NCBI RefSeq assembly: GCF_000495795.1
Contig: NZ_AWGD01000035.1
Coordinates: 62,001 to 126,000, forward strand
Direction: 5' to 3'
Source of the DNA: Asticcacaulis sp. AC460
GTDB taxonomy: Bacteria > Pseudomonadota > Alphaproteobacteria > Caulobacterales > Caulobacteraceae
Length of the DNA stretch: 64,000 nucleotides
The notes under the pieces are model-generated. The model had not been told where the DNA came from. It saw only the letters and a list, made by a program, of their open reading frames with translations, and made no database searches. The stretch's first letter is position 1, and each line of letters opens with the position of its first letter. The position numbers and the translations under genes were made by a program. Below, one piece after another: positions 8,984-17,518 of this stretch.

Positions 8984-9691
8984 ATGGAAGCTGTTCACAG
9001 TTCTCATTCCGCCATATTCGACGATCGCAACGACAAAAAACTCAAACCATCCTTCTGGCTGGGATTGTCTATCGCTGTTGTGCTTCACGGTGCATTGGCG
9101 GCCTATATGATCAGTCAAAGGTTTGCTATTCCTGTTCCGCAAGTTGAGCCGGTGCCGCCGACCACCATCATCATGGAACGGCCGCCGGTGAAGGAAGAGC
9201 CACCGAAGCCCATCAAGACCACTGAACCGCCACCGACCACGGTCAAGCCTCACCCGGTGGACACGGTGATCCCGACCGATGTCGAAACATCTCCCATCCC
9301 GCCGTCCGATACCGTGGTGGAGGGGGACGGCAAGACGCCGCCGGTCATTGGCCCGGAGCCCTCAACCGGACCGGCTGCGGATCCGGCGCCGCCGGGACCG
9401 GTCTATGTCACGGCCCGGTGGACGCGTTTTCCCGACAGCGACGCCCTGGTCAGCTACTATCCTCCCAAGGCCGAAACCGACGAGGTCATCGGCGCTGCGA
9501 CCGTGGAATGCACCGTTGCCGACACCAAAGGCCGGGTGACCTGTGTCGTGGCGTCCGAAAACCCGAAGGGCTATGGCTTCGGCAAGGCGACGGTGGCCAT
9601 GGTCCAGAAGGAAGGCCGCGTCGATACCAGTCAGGGCGACGTCCGCGTCGGATCGAAGCTACGGACCACGGTGAAATGGACGCTGGATTAA
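8984..9691 (+). CDS. Second TonB family protein
   Basis: The 235-residue paralogue of the upstream TonB has an N-terminal membrane span (FWLGLSIAVVLHGALAAYMI), a proline-rich spacer (VEPVPPTTIIMERPPVKEEP, KTTEPPPTTVKPHP) and a C-terminal domain clearly related to the first TonB (YYPPKAETDEVIGAATVECT, PKGYGFGKA, GRVDT). ATG 8984 was chosen for the AGGAG site at 8968-8972 and because the membrane anchor then begins near residue 26; the frame is open from an upstream ATG at 8921. It has no ExbBD of its own and is separated from the first operon by two terminators, so it is probably transcribed on its own and shares or replaces TonB for particular receptors. Confidence 0.85.
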   Translation: MEAVHSSHSAIFDDRNDKKLKPSFWLGLSIAVVLHGALAAYMISQRFAIPVPQVEPVPPTTIIMERPPVKEEPPKPIKTTEPPPTTVKPHPVDTVIPTDVETSPIPPSDTVVEGDGKTPPVIGPEPSTGPAADPAPPGPVYVTARWTRFPDSDALVSYYPPKAETDEVIGAATVECTVADTKGRVTCVVASENPKGYGFGKATVAMVQKEGRVDTSQGDVRVGSKLRTTVKWTLD

Positions 9692-9808
9692 GCCCACTTC
9701 AGGCCCTGAGCGAAAAACCGCATTAAGCCAAGAACCGCATTAAGGATGTTTTTTTTGCAAACGGCGCGCTAAGGTGGCCTTCAATTATCCTGTGAGAGGG
9801 AGGAAGCC

Positions 9809-10570
9809 ATGCGCAAAATCTTGAAGACCACCCTGGCCCTTGCCGTTTTGGCGGCGGCCGGCGGCGCCCTGAGCGGCTGCGAGACCAACGAGGCCCTGGG
9901 ACGGTCGCAGCTGATTCTGGTCGACGAATCGTCGATGCAGCAGGCGGCAGCCGCCGCCTGGCAGGAACAACTCAAGAGTGCCAAGATTTCCAAGGACGCC
10001 AGCATGAACGCCCGTGTCCAGAAAGTCGGGGCGCGAATCGTCGCCGCGGCCGGGATGGGCGGTCAGCCTTGGGAATATGTCGTGTTTGACAACGACCAAC
10101 CGAACGCCTTCGTGCTGCCGGGTAACAAGGTCGGGGTCAATACCGGCCTGTTCAAGGTGGTCAAGAACGACGATCAGCTTGCAGCGGTCCTGGGCCACGA
10201 AACCGGCCACGTCATTGCCCGCCACGCCGCCGAACGGGCTTCGCAGAACGCCGCCACCCAGGTCGGCCTGGAAGTGGCGACCGGCGTGACCAAGGGCCGC
10301 GTCCAGCAAGTCGTAGCCAACTATGGCGGCCTCGGTGCCCAGTTGGGCATCCTCTTGCCCTATTCGCGCAAGCAGGAATCCGAAGCCGACTATATCGGCG
10401 TCGACCTGATGGTGAAGGCGGGCTACAAGGCCTCCGAATCGGTGACCCTGTGGCAGAACATGATGGCCTTGGGTGGCAACAAGCCGCCGGAATTCATGTC
10501 GACCCACCCCTCGGACACGACCCGTATCAAGGGCCTGCAGGCCTATATCGCGTCCAAGGGCTATAAGTAG
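9809..10570 (+). CDS. M48 family metalloprotease, lipoprotein
   Basis: The 253-residue protein has a lipoprotein signal peptide (LSGC, lipidated Cys 24) and the zinc protease motif HETGH (His130, Glu131, His134); the third ligand is probably the Glu of ESEADYIGVDLM. This layout is that of the LoiP/YcaL group of envelope quality-control proteases. A strong GGAGG site precedes the ATG. It stands alone between the second tonB and the tRNA gene. Function in this organism is inferred from family only. Confidence 0.88.
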   Translation: MRKILKTTLALAVLAAAGGALSGCETNEALGRSQLILVDESSMQQAAAAAWQEQLKSAKISKDASMNARVQKVGARIVAAAGMGGQPWEYVVFDNDQPNAFVLPGNKVGVNTGLFKVVKNDDQLAAVLGHETGHVIARHAAERASQNAATQVGLEVATGVTKGRVQQVVANYGGLGAQLGILLPYSRKQESEADYIGVDLMVKAGYKASESVTLWQNMMALGGNKPPEFMSTHPSDTTRIKGLQAYIASKGYK

Positions 10571-10665
10571 GCCGCGAGGCGCCGCGGGTGAGCCAAGGTT
10601 TTTTATCTTAAGGCCTTGATCATCCCGGCGTCCCGCGTTAGATACGCCGTCCTTACGATGGATAT

Positions 10666-10741
10666 GCCGCCTTAGCTCACTTGGTAGAGCGCCAGATTGT
10701 GGCTCTGGAGGTAGCCGGTTCGAAACCTGCAGGCGGTACCA
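10666..10741 (+). tRNA. tRNA-His (anticodon GTG)
   Basis: The 76 bases fold as a standard cloverleaf: 7-bp acceptor GCCGCCT/AGGCGGT, 4-bp D stem GCTC/GAGC, anticodon stem CCAGA/TCTGG with loop TTGTGGC (anticodon at 10699-10701), T loop TTCGAAA, and encoded CCA. The T stem has one C-T mismatch. Position 1 is G, 72 is T and the discriminator is A, with no paired G-1/C73. Loss of G-1 and presence of A73 is the known alphaproteobacterial form of tRNA-His. Confidence 0.95.
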
Positions 10742-10809
10742 TCGCGAGTTTTGCTTTTCGGCCCATCTGCCGCATGGCCGTTACCGGCGGAATCGCTTAG
10801 AGCCGGTGC

Positions 10810-11865
10810 ATGGCCCAGTTCCCTTCATCTCTCATTATTGTCGGCGGCGGTATCGTTGGCCTGACCGTGGCCGTTGCCGCCCAGGCGCGTGGCCATGCCG
10901 TCACCGTCATCGCCCGCGACGCAACGGGCGACACGGCCTCCGGTATCGCGGCCGGGATGATCGCTCCGGCCCTGGAAGCTCTCAACGATCCCGAATCGCC
11001 GGAAAGTTTCGGCCGCCTCAGGGCGGCCCAGCAGGCTTGGTTCGACCTGTTCGAGTCTTGGCCCGAAGCCATCCGTGGCACCCTGCGGGCAGCGCAGCAG
11101 GCATGCAGCCGATATGTCTGGCCTCAGAGCGACAATACCTCCGACCATGTGACGCCGCGCCTGAAAGCCATGGGCGTCGACTACGAAGCCCTGATCGACG
11201 AGGATCTCGACGCTGTGGCGGCTGACTGCAATGGCGTGCGGGTTGCCGGCGAAATGCTGCTGGAAGCCGGCGGCTTTCTCGCCGCGCTGGCCCAGGCTGT
11301 GCCGGTGCGGATGGGAAATGCCGTCGCCGTTACCGCCACCTCGGTAACCTGCGAATCGGGCGAGGTGCTGAGCGCGGATGCGGTTGTCGTCGCCGGTGGC
11401 TTCGCCTCGCGAGGCCTGGCCGCTGCCGTGCCGTCGCTCCATGCCTTGAGCGCCATCAAGGGCCATATCCTGGCGGCGCCGGGGCAGGGCGGCTTCGGCG
11501 TGATCCGCTCACCGGTAGGCTATCTCGCCGATTACGGCGCCAGCGCCCGGTTCGGGGCCACCATGGAATTCGGCATCGAGGATGTGACGGTCGATCCGGC
11601 CGTCGTGGCGGCGTTGAAGGCCAGGGCGCACGAGATTCTTCCGGGGCTTGACCTGAGCCAGGCGACGCCTCGCGCCGGTATCCGTGCGGCCGCGCCGGAC
11701 AGTTGGCCGATGATCGGCCGCGACGCGTCGTCGGGGGTCTATGTCGCCACCGCCATGCGCCGCAACGGCTATATCTTTGCGCCGCTGGCGGCGCGGATGA
11801 TCCTCGATATGCTGGCCGGACAAACTCCACCGGAACTGGTGCTTTACGACCCCAACCGGTTCTAA
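10810..11865 (+). CDS. FAD-dependent amino acid oxidase, ThiO/glycine oxidase-like
   Basis: The 351-residue protein begins with an FAD-binding Rossmann motif (SLIIVGGGIVGLTVAVAAQA) and the SGIAAGMIAPALE segment typical of the DAO family; the C-terminus has IRAAAPDSWPMIGRD and a second flavin-contact region (VATAMRRNGYIFAPL). Glycine oxidases of this kind supply dehydroglycine for thiamine thiazole synthesis, but no thi gene is adjacent, so another amine substrate is possible. No strong ribosome site precedes the ATG. Confidence 0.75.
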   Translation: MAQFPSSLIIVGGGIVGLTVAVAAQARGHAVTVIARDATGDTASGIAAGMIAPALEALNDPESPESFGRLRAAQQAWFDLFESWPEAIRGTLRAAQQACSRYVWPQSDNTSDHVTPRLKAMGVDYEALIDEDLDAVAADCNGVRVAGEMLLEAGGFLAALAQAVPVRMGNAVAVTATSVTCESGEVLSADAVVVAGGFASRGLAAAVPSLHALSAIKGHILAAPGQGGFGVIRSPVGYLADYGASARFGATMEFGIEDVTVDPAVVAALKARAHEILPGLDLSQATPRAGIRAAAPDSWPMIGRDASSGVYVATAMRRNGYIFAPLAARMILDMLAGQTPPELVLYDPNRF

Positions 11866-11936
11866 ACGCCATATTAACCACACATGCGGCAAAATTTGCC
11901 TGTCCTCGAGGATAATGGCCCTAAGGATAGTGCCCC

Positions 11937-12872
11937 ATGCGTTTGTTCACCCAGGCCCCCAATCCGGGCCAGTTTCTTTCCGGCATCGCCGACAATGTCG
12001 GCCGCACCGTTCACCGCGGCGCGGACGGAGTCATGGGTTCGCTGCAACGCGCCGCCAGCGCCACCGGGGTCAATTTCGACTATCTATTGCGCACCGCCCA
12101 AAGGGAAAGCTCTCTCAACCCGCGGGCCAAAGCGCCGACATCCTCGGCGGCGGGGCTGTTTCAGTTCATCGAGCAGACCTGGCTCGGCACGATGAAGTCG
12201 GCCGGCGCCAAGCATGGCTACGGCGCCTATGCCGACCAGATCACGCGCGGGCGTGACGGCCGCTATCACGTCACCAATCCGGCGGCCCGGCGCGACATTC
12301 TCAATCTGCGCTACGATCCGGACGCGTCTGCGGTCATGGGGGCCGAACTGACTGCCGGTCACGCCGCCTATCTGAAGGGCCGCATCGGCCGTGACGTCAC
12401 CCAGGGTGAGCTCTACGCGGCGCACTTCCTGGGGCCGGAAGGCGCGGCCAACCTGATCACGGCGGCGCAGAACCGGCCGGGCGCTTCGGCGGCCGCGTTG
12501 TTCCCGTCGGCAGCGCGGGCCAATCCGACCATCTTCTACAGCCACGGCCGCTCACGGACGGTGACTGAGGTCATGGCCAACCTGACGAAGACCGGGGGCA
12601 GCGCGCCCATGCCGATGGGCGATCCGGCGCCGCAGATGGACACCGAGCGCGTGACGATCGCGCGCTGGGACAAGGTCCAGTCGGAGCAGGCAATCATCAA
12701 CCTGGTCTTCGGTAGCAGCCAGGACGGCCAGGCCGGCATGTTGTTCAACACGCAGTTGATGTCGGCCTTCGGACCGGAGAAAGAAGAAACCCGCGACCGC
12801 CGCGACGGCGTCGACGGCTACCAGCAGGGGCTGGGCAAGGCCTTTGGCCTGGGCGACAACTCGCTGGGTTAA
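11937..12872 (+). CDS. Lytic transglycosylase (SLT domain) without an obvious signal peptide
   Basis: The 311-residue product carries an SLT-type transglycosylase domain at about residues 40-180: LLRTAQRESSLNPRA, with Glu57 as the likely catalytic acid, then SSAAGLFQFIEQTWL and later LYAAHFLGPEGAANLI. Such enzymes cut peptidoglycan to make gaps for envelope machines. No N-terminal hydrophobic stretch is visible, so export would need a non-Sec route or another start. The rest is polar and uncharacterised. It converges on the next gene with a 4-base overlap at the stop codons. Confidence 0.8.
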   Translation: MRLFTQAPNPGQFLSGIADNVGRTVHRGADGVMGSLQRAASATGVNFDYLLRTAQRESSLNPRAKAPTSSAAGLFQFIEQTWLGTMKSAGAKHGYGAYADQITRGRDGRYHVTNPAARRDILNLRYDPDASAVMGAELTAGHAAYLKGRIGRDVTQGELYAAHFLGPEGAANLITAAQNRPGASAAALFPSAARANPTIFYSHGRSRTVTEVMANLTKTGGSAPMPMGDPAPQMDTERVTIARWDKVQSEQAIINLVFGSSQDGQAGMLFNTQLMSAFGPEKEETRDRRDGVDGYQQGLGKAFGLGDNSLG

Positions 12873-14671
12873 ACCGCGGCCAGGGCTCGCGCCAGGCTTT
12901 CGCGGTTCTGCGGCAACAGCAAGGGGCGCACACCCATGGCCTGAAGGTCATCGACCTGGTCGCCGCCCGGCACCAGGGCCAAGATGTTCAGGCTGGCCTC
13001 GGCCTGGGTCGCGCGCAGGCTGTCCAGGAAGGTCGCCAGCTTCACGCGGCTTTCCGGCTCATCCAGATTCTCGAACGCCCCGGTGCTGATCAGGCAGGCA
13101 TCGACCGGCGCCTTGCGCGCCAGAGCCACCGCGCGTTCGCGCGAGGTCGAGGTCAGACACTTGTGGCCCATCCGCTCCAGAGAATCGCGAAGTTGCGCCG
13201 CCCGCAGGGAATCGTTCGACAACAGCAGGACGCGCAAGGAGTGGTCGGAGGTCTCTTCGACACCGTCCAAAGCCTCTTCGGGCCGTGCCGGCGGCGTGGC
13301 GGTCTTGTCGAAGGGCAAATCCAGCCAGAATTTCGAACCGACATCCAGCGTGCTCTGGCCACCAATTCGTCCGCCCATCAGTTCGGCCAGTGACCGCGAC
13401 AGGCTTAAACCCAGCCCGGCGCCGGAATGGCCCGAAGAGGTGCGCTGGATGCGGCTGTGGGGCTGGAAGGCGTGGTCCAGTTCGTCCTCGCTGAGGCCGG
13501 GACCAGAATCGACCACCTCCAGGCGCAGATAGTCGTCCACCGGCATCAGCTTGATTTCGACCCGGCCCTGCTGGGTATAGAGCAGGGCATTGGAGACCAG
13601 ATGGGTCAGTACCTGCTCGACTCTATGGGCATCGCCGATGGCGGCGCCATGGTCGGGGAGGGCCTGGGCGTTGTAGGTGAAGCTCAGCTCCTTGCCCTGG
13701 GCCAGGTGGGCGTGCTGGGCCATGACCTTCTGGCACAGCAGGTCGATGTCCAGCGGTTCGGCGACAACCTCGATCTGGCCGGCGGCGGCGCCGTCATTGT
13801 CGACCGTGGTCACCAGAATGGATTGCAGGTGCGCCACCTCGGTGAGGGCGGCTTCGATATGATGACGCGGCGCCGGGGCGCGGCTCAAATGCGTCAGGCC
13901 CTGGGCCAGGTGTTGCTCCAGACCTTTCAAAGACGTCTGGACCTCGCGCTGCAGCGTTTCCATCAGCGCCATGCGCGCTTCCTTGACGTCGTCGGTGGCA
14001 GCACGGGCGGCCTCGCGTTCGGCGGCGATCTCTTCCTGGCGATGCTGCAACAGGTAAAGGTCGCGCATATGGCGGTTAAGGACCACCCCCATGGCCAGGG
14101 CCAGAACCAGGCCACCGGTCATCAGTTGGCTTAGTTGCGGCCCTTCGTGCAGGGACTGCATGCCCAGGATCGGGCCGGCAATGGCGATGGGCCCCAACAC
14201 CAGCAGGTGCAGGAGCACCGGGGCGGAGAAGAAGATGATACCGACGGCGGCGCCGGCGCAGACCATCAGGAACATCTGGGCGCCCGGTCCGGCCGTCGCC
14301 GCCGACAGCGATATGACGACCAGGCTGACCGCCCAGATGGCGCCGCCGACACCCTGACGCCAAAGACGGGCGCGGGCCAGGGCTCTGCGTTGCTCCAGAT
14401 CGGCCGGCTCGATAGCTTGGCGCTTTTCCGCCTGGCCTTTCAGCACCATGAAGGCGGTCCAGTTTATAACGAACAGGATCAGGTAAGAGGCGAACAGCCA
14501 GGTCGACAGGCCCAGTTGGGCGCTCCACACGAAGACCGGCACGCCGATCCCGAAAAAGCCCATGACGTACGGCGACAGGCGCGATTGCGCCCGCAGGCCG
14601 AAATCGGTGACGACGACGTCCTGACCAGAGGGAAAGGGTGACGAGGCGGGGGCAGGGAGCAGGGTACGCAT
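12869..14671 (-). CDS. Membrane histidine kinase-like protein lacking phospho-acceptor residues
   Basis: This 600-residue protein has about five membrane spans (residues 33-200), a coiled coil, a HisKA-like helix and a well-conserved HATPase domain: N box around Asn361, DSGPGL at 388-393, GHSGAGLGLSLS at 414-425. In the dimerisation helix the usual SHEIRTPL is LQREVQTSL, so the phospho-histidine is Arg242. A C-terminal receiver-like domain (about 478-600) has lost the acidic pocket (LLLSNDS), the phospho-Asp (CLISTG at 526-531) and the conserved Lys. It should bind ATP but cannot be phosphorylated at either usual site. It is divergent from the DUF2336 gene at 14862. Confidence 0.8.
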   Translation of the reverse strand: MRTLLPAPASSPFPSGQDVVVTDFGLRAQSRLSPYVMGFFGIGVPVFVWSAQLGLSTWLFASYLILFVINWTAFMVLKGQAEKRQAIEPADLEQRRALARARLWRQGVGGAIWAVSLVVISLSAATAGPGAQMFLMVCAGAAVGIIFFSAPVLLHLLVLGPIAIAGPILGMQSLHEGPQLSQLMTGGLVLALAMGVVLNRHMRDLYLLQHRQEEIAAEREAARAATDDVKEARMALMETLQREVQTSLKGLEQHLAQGLTHLSRAPAPRHHIEAALTEVAHLQSILVTTVDNDGAAAGQIEVVAEPLDIDLLCQKVMAQHAHLAQGKELSFTYNAQALPDHGAAIGDAHRVEQVLTHLVSNALLYTQQGRVEIKLMPVDDYLRLEVVDSGPGLSEDELDHAFQPHSRIQRTSSGHSGAGLGLSLSRSLAELMGGRIGGQSTLDVGSKFWLDLPFDKTATPPARPEEALDGVEETSDHSLRVLLLSNDSLRAAQLRDSLERMGHKCLTSTSRERAVALARKAPVDACLISTGAFENLDEPESRVKLATFLDSLRATQAEASLNILALVPGGDQVDDLQAMGVRPLLLPQNRESLARALAAV

Positions 14672-14861
14672 GCCGCCACCCTAACAAAGACAGATTGCCA
14701 TGCCGTTACTTCCCGGTGCATCACGCGCATGTGCGCAACCAAACCGCTTATTTTTATAGTAAACCCGAACTTAAGGTCGCGAATAAAGGAGTTGTTAGGT
14801 CTTAGGCGCGAAACTTGGAGACTTAAGGCGTAGTGCGCCCGAACTCCCAAGGAACATGACC

Positions 14862-16058
14862 ATGTCCGCCCTCAGTCTGTTGTCCCAGCGTACCGTTCTC
14901 TCCGACGCCGACATCAAGCGTCTGGTCCGGAGCGAGAATGCCGACGACCGCGCCGTCGCCACGCATAAGATCTGCCGCGTCATGGAACGCAGCGATATGG
15001 CCGACGGCGACCGCGAAGCCGCCCAGGAAATCATCCGCATGCTGTCTCAGGATGCGGCCGAACTGGTGCGCCGCGCCCTGGCCGTCACCCTGCGCACCTC
15101 GGACCTGCTGCCGCACGACGTCGCCATGAAGCTGGCCCAGGATGTGACGACGGTGGCTGTGCCGGTCCTGACCCATTCGCCGCTTTTTACCGACCAGGAC
15201 CTGCGCGAAATCATCCGCACCGGCGGCCCGACCCGCCAGATCGCCATCGCCAAGCGCGACGCCCTGTCCGAAGCCGTGACGACCACCCTGGCCGAAACCG
15301 GCGTCGAAGAAGCGGTGGTCATCGCCTGCGCCAATGACAATGCCAAGTTCAGCGACGGCGGCATGAACCGCGTCATGGACCGTTTCGGCACCTCCGAAGT
15401 CGTCCACAGCGTCCTGATCAACCGTAAACTGCTGCCGGTGTCGGTCAGCGAGCGCCTGGTCCATATCGTCTCGACCGCCCTGCGTGAGCAACTGATCACC
15501 CGTCACGCCATCAAGCCGGAGACCGCCGTCGAGCTGGTCCAGGCGACCCAGGAACGGGCGACCCTGGACATGGCCGACCAGACCGGCGCCAGCATGGACC
15601 CCAAGGGGCTGGCCAAGCACCTGATGTCGACCAACCGGCTGACGCCGTCCCTGATGCTGCGGGCCCTGGCGCGCGGTCACATGGGTTTCTTCGAACATGC
15701 TCTGGCCGAGCTGTCGGGCGTGCCGCATGAGCGCACCTGGCTGATGGTGCATGACGCCGGTTCGCTGGGCCTGCGGGCGGTCTATGACCGTGCCGGCCTG
15801 CCGGGCCGCATGTTCCAGACCTTCCGCATCGCCGTCGACACCTACCAGTCCCTGATGGCCGAAGCCGGTCACCTGGACCCGATGCGCTTCCAGGAGAAGT
15901 TGATCGAGCGTTTCCTGACGCAGGTGCCGTTCGCCCCGCGTGAGGACCTGGTTTATCTGTATGAGCGCCTGGACCGGGATTCGAAGGGCCGGCGCTGGAA
16001 CAAGATCCAGGAAACGGCCGGTCCCGGGATGACCATCGCGCCGAAGGCCGCGGCCTGA
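14862..16058 (+). CDS. DUF2336 domain protein
   Basis: The 398-residue product is mostly alpha-helical with repeat-like segments (DAAELVRRALAVTLRTS, TRQIAIAKRDALSEAV), matching the DUF2336 family common in alphaproteobacteria. Function of the family is unknown. AAGGAA at 14849-14854 sits one base before an ATG at 14856 but seven before ATG 14862, so the latter is preferred. It is flanked by a divergent pseudo-kinase and a convergent Hpt protein, which suggests a signalling role. Confidence 0.75.
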   Translation: MSALSLLSQRTVLSDADIKRLVRSENADDRAVATHKICRVMERSDMADGDREAAQEIIRMLSQDAAELVRRALAVTLRTSDLLPHDVAMKLAQDVTTVAVPVLTHSPLFTDQDLREIIRTGGPTRQIAIAKRDALSEAVTTTLAETGVEEAVVIACANDNAKFSDGGMNRVMDRFGTSEVVHSVLINRKLLPVSVSERLVHIVSTALREQLITRHAIKPETAVELVQATQERATLDMADQTGASMDPKGLAKHLMSTNRLTPSLMLRALARGHMGFFEHALAELSGVPHERTWLMVHDAGSLGLRAVYDRAGLPGRMFQTFRIAVDTYQSLMAEAGHLDPMRFQEKLIERFLTQVPFAPREDLVYLYERLDRDSKGRRWNKIQETAGPGMTIAPKAAA

Positions 16059-16076
16059 TCCGCACACTAACCCAAT

Positions 16077-16108
16077 AAAAAAAGGCGGCCCGCAAAGGCC
16101 GCCTTTTT
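16077..16108. terminator. Bidirectional terminator between DUF2336 and Hpt genes
   Basis: A-run plus GGCGGCC, six-base loop CGCAAA, GGCCGCC and T-run form a symmetrical hairpin in the 71-bp gap between two converging genes, so it can end transcription from both sides. Confidence 0.9.
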
Positions 16109-16129
16109 CGTCTCCGGGTCCGTTCGCTG

Positions 16130-16621
16130 TTACGCCTTGTCGGCGTTGTCGAGGTGTTCCTTGACCCGCGCTTCCAGCGCTTCAGCCAGGACACGTCCCA
16201 TCGGGTGGTTTTCTTCCTTGATCTGGTCGCGGACGATGGCGCGGACGGCATCCATATGTGCATCGACCAGCAGGCGCGGGGCCTGGGCGCGCTTGGTTTC
16301 GTCGTCCATCATCTTGCACAGCGAACCGCAGATACGGGTGATCAGCGGATAGCCGTAGGTCGTGCCCAGCCCCTTCAGGTCGTGGGCGCGGTAGAACAAC
16401 TGCTCGACATTGACTTCATTCAGGCCTTCGACCTTGATGACCGCCTGGACATCTTCGAGTTTCTTGACCTCTTCCAGAAGCCACGAGTCGAACTGCGTCG
16501 ACAGGTCGGCCAGGGCAGCTTCGGCCTTGGCGATCGATTCCGCGTCGAGCGCGCCCAGACGCCCGCCCACCTTGGCGCGCAGGGTGTTGGGAACCTGGAT
16601 GATCTGGGCTTTCTCCGGCAT
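16130..16621 (-). CDS. Histidine phosphotransfer (Hpt) domain protein
   Basis: The 163-residue helical protein contains the Hpt signature AHDLKGLGTTYGYPLITRIC, whose His would take a phosphoryl group from a receiver domain. ATG at 16621 is preferred over an upstream in-frame ATG because an AGGAG site lies five bases before it and the longer form adds only a basic unstructured stretch. No partner kinase with an intact receiver is adjacent; the neighbouring kinase-like protein is degenerate, so its donor is likely encoded elsewhere. Confidence 0.85.
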   Translation of the reverse strand: MPEKAQIIQVPNTLRAKVGGRLGALDAESIAKAEAALADLSTQFDSWLLEEVKKLEDVQAVIKVEGLNEVNVEQLFYRAHDLKGLGTTYGYPLITRICGSLCKMMDDETKRAQAPRLLVDAHMDAVRAIVRDQIKEENHPMGRVLAEALEARVKEHLDNADKA

Positions 16622-16712
16622 GGTTACTCCTGGCAGGCGGACTTGACGCGATCTTGTCCTGCCAGAGTAACCCAAGGATGTTTAATAAGGGTTAGTGCCG
16701 CCGCACAAAGTA

Positions 16713-17471
16713 TCAAACGATGAATTGTTCGGCCATGACGCGCTCATCATACCCCTTGCCGGCGTCGAACAGCAGGGTGGCCTTCAGATCCTCGGCCTCG
16801 GCGATATCGACGCGGATCACATTGCGCACCTCATAGGTATCGGCAGCGGCGCTGATCGGACGCTTGTCGACCTCCAGCGCCTCAAAGCGGACCTTGGCGG
16901 TGTGCGGCAGGACGGCGCCGCGCCACCGCCTGGGGCGAAAGGCGCTGATCGGCGTCAGCGCCAGAGCCTTGGCGGTGAGGGGGATAATCGGACCGTGGGC
17001 CGACAGGTTGTAGGCGGTGGATCCGGCCGGCGTCGCCACCATGGCACCGTCGCAGATCAGTTCGTCCATACGTTCCTTGCCGTCGATCAGGATGCGCAGT
17101 TTCGCCCCCTGGTGCGACTGGCGCAACAATGACACCTCGTTGAACGCCAACGCCCGGTGTTCCTTGCCGTCGCGGCTGAGCGCGGTCATGCTGAGCGGAC
17201 TGATCAGGGTGCTTTCGCTCTTGATGATCCGCTCCACCAGATTGTCTTCCGAGAAGTCGTTGAGCAGAAAGCCCACCGATCCGCGGTTCATGCCGAAGAT
17301 CGGCACCCGGTCATGCAGGTGCTTGTGCAGGCTTTGCAGCAAGAATCCGTCGCCGCCCAGGGCGACCACCACGTCCGGATTTGGCGATGAACCATACAGC
17401 GCCTTCAGGCGTACACAGGCGGCCTGGGCTTCGGGGCGGTCGGAGGCGGTGAAGTCGAGGCGCAGGGACAT
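16713..17471 (-). CDS. nadK: NAD kinase
   Basis: The 252-residue protein phosphorylates NAD to NADP. It has the family GGDG motif (VVALGGDGFLLQSLH, about residues 35-50), GMNRGSVGFLLN, and the substrate loop ICDGAMVATPAGSTAYNLSA. The length fits the short alphaproteobacterial form. It ends about 90 bases from the Hpt gene on the same strand and may be cotranscribed with it. Confidence 0.92.
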   Translation of the reverse strand: MSLRLDFTASDRPEAQAACVRLKALYGSSPNPDVVVALGGDGFLLQSLHKHLHDRVPIFGMNRGSVGFLLNDFSEDNLVERIIKSESTLISPLSMTALSRDGKEHRALAFNEVSLLRQSHQGAKLRILIDGKERMDELICDGAMVATPAGSTAYNLSAHGPIIPLTAKALALTPISAFRPRRWRGAVLPHTAKVRFEALEVDKRPISAAADTYEVRNVIRVDIAEAEDLKATLLFDAGKGYDERVMAEQFIV

Positions 17472-17518
17472 GGCAGGGTTGTAGCCGTTTGCGGAAGAAA
17501 TTCAACCGGGACCGTGGT

